Origin: Tenacibaculum sp. | GTDB lineage: Bacteria > Bacteroidota > Bacteroidia > Flavobacteriales > Flavobacteriaceae | NCBI GenBank assembly: GCA_018456245.1 | Contig: JAGYHQ010000005.1 | Coordinates: 1-61,684 of the forward strand | Length of the DNA: 61,684 bases | Reading direction: 5' to 3' | Notes under the pieces: model-generated | What the model saw: the letters and a program-made list of their open reading frames with translations, nothing else | Database searches by the model: none | What the model was told of the DNA's origin: nothing | Part shown: one piece after another, positions 61,396-61,684 of the stretch | Layout of the letters: each line of letters begins with the position of its first letter | Numbering within the stretch: the first letter of the stretch is position 1 | Program-made: the position numbers and the translations under genes

Positions 61396-61684
61396 TCATT
61401 CGTACATTTTATCATAATATTTTTGATAATCACCCGAAGTTACATTTTTAACCCAATCTTCATTTTCTAAATACCATTTTATTGTTTTTTCAATTCCTTC
61501 TTCAAATTGCAATGATGGCTCCCAACCTAATTCATTTTTAAGTTTTGTAGAATCTATGGCATAACGATAATCGTGTCCTGCTCGGTCGGTTACAAAAGTT
61601 ATTAATTTTTCTGATGTTCCCTCTGCTCGTCCAAGTAATTTATCAACTGTTTTAATTAACACTTTTATCAAATCAATATTTCGC
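61396..61684 (-). CDS. rfbB: dTDP-glucose 4,6-dehydratase, C-terminal part (cut by window edge)
   Basis: The 96 C-terminal codons of a gene that enters from beyond the right edge; reading continues in frame to 61683 with NIDLIKVLIKTVDKLLGR, so the apparent internal start near 61671 is not the true start. ITFVTDRAGHDYRYAIDSTK and LGWEPSLQFEEGIEKTIKWY match the end of RmlB/RfbB, an extended short-chain dehydrogenase making dTDP-4-keto-6-deoxyglucose for rhamnose and related sugars. The catalytic part is outside the window. It converges with the LysM gene. Confidence 0.9.
   Translation of the reverse strand, partial: RNIDLIKVLIKTVDKLLGRAEGTSEKLITFVTDRAGHDYRYAIDSTKLKNELGWEPSLQFEEGIEKTIKWYLENEDWVKNVTSGDYQKYYDKMYE

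Overview
The window comes from the chromosome of an AT-rich member of the Bacteroidota, almost certainly family Flavobacteriaceae. Supporting signs are the gliding/type IX secretion lipoprotein gldJ followed by murF, Bacteroidota-restricted families (DUF5683, DUF4834, DUF3127, GDYXXLXY, DUF2157), a LepB with an N-terminal multi-pass domain, and repeated use of the TAnnTTTG promoter element. I cannot name the genus from the sequence alone. No phage, integrase, transposase or CRISPR array is visible. Most of the window is ordinary core genome, with a few accessory islands.

Layout. 1-4466 (minus strand): a pentanucleotide repeat at the edge, a CtlX-like hydrolase, a cysteine desulfurase, an Smr-domain protein and two head-to-tail PPK2 kinases. 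4644-12432 (plus): dnaN, parA-parB-DUF5683, pdxH, a SixA phosphatase, a Ppx/GppA phosphatase, and a large OmpA-family protein built from a 23-residue tandem repeat. 12508-17434 (minus): a likely transcription unit running YfhO - DUF2157 - GDYXXLXY - HEAT protein - broken gene; the last two look like an orphan immunity locus. 17572-19652 (minus): an AspT/YidE-type transporter and a DUF4834 protein. 19790-22777 (plus): an outer-membrane protein, an acetyltransferase-like protein and rsmE. 23612-26388 (plus): lepB, wbqC-like and a Crp/Fnr regulator. 26390-30722 (minus): a surface-polysaccharide cluster of two glycosyltransferases and a flippase, with an SMI1/KNR4-like gene inside it. 30922-35184 (mostly minus): dnaK, a NUDIX hydrolase, an SRPBCC protein, a pentapeptide-repeat protein and birA.

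35276-39022 (plus) holds rsfS, ftsH, a LUD protein and cdsA. 39128-42371 is the classical translation operon thrS-infC-rpmI-rplT, followed by tRNA-Thr(TGT). 42719-47099 holds udk, a DivIC-like gene, two overlapping methylmalonyl-CoA-mutase-like genes and psd. 47217-50675 holds a small membrane/TPR-like protein, a CapD-type epimerase/dehydratase, a 74-residue protein and a DUF3127 protein with an SSB-like acidic tail. 50763-54590 holds a BadF-family kinase, murF and gldJ. 54783-61323 (plus) holds a second OmpA protein with a helix-hairpin-helix partner, cdd, a KAS III enzyme, guaA and a LysM lipoprotein. The right edge cuts an rfbB gene.

The observations I would follow first are these. (1) The second mutase-like gene (44981-46204) is an intact reading frame that has lost the cobalamin domain, several internal segments and the active-site histidine; it overlaps the small-subunit gene by 8 bases. 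(2) The 649-residue OmpA protein consists of about 18 copies of one 23-residue unit. (3) A broken immunity-like gene is translationally coupled to a HEAT-repeat protein. (4) A DUF3127 OB-fold-like protein ends in an SSB-type tip. (5) infC appears to start at ATA.
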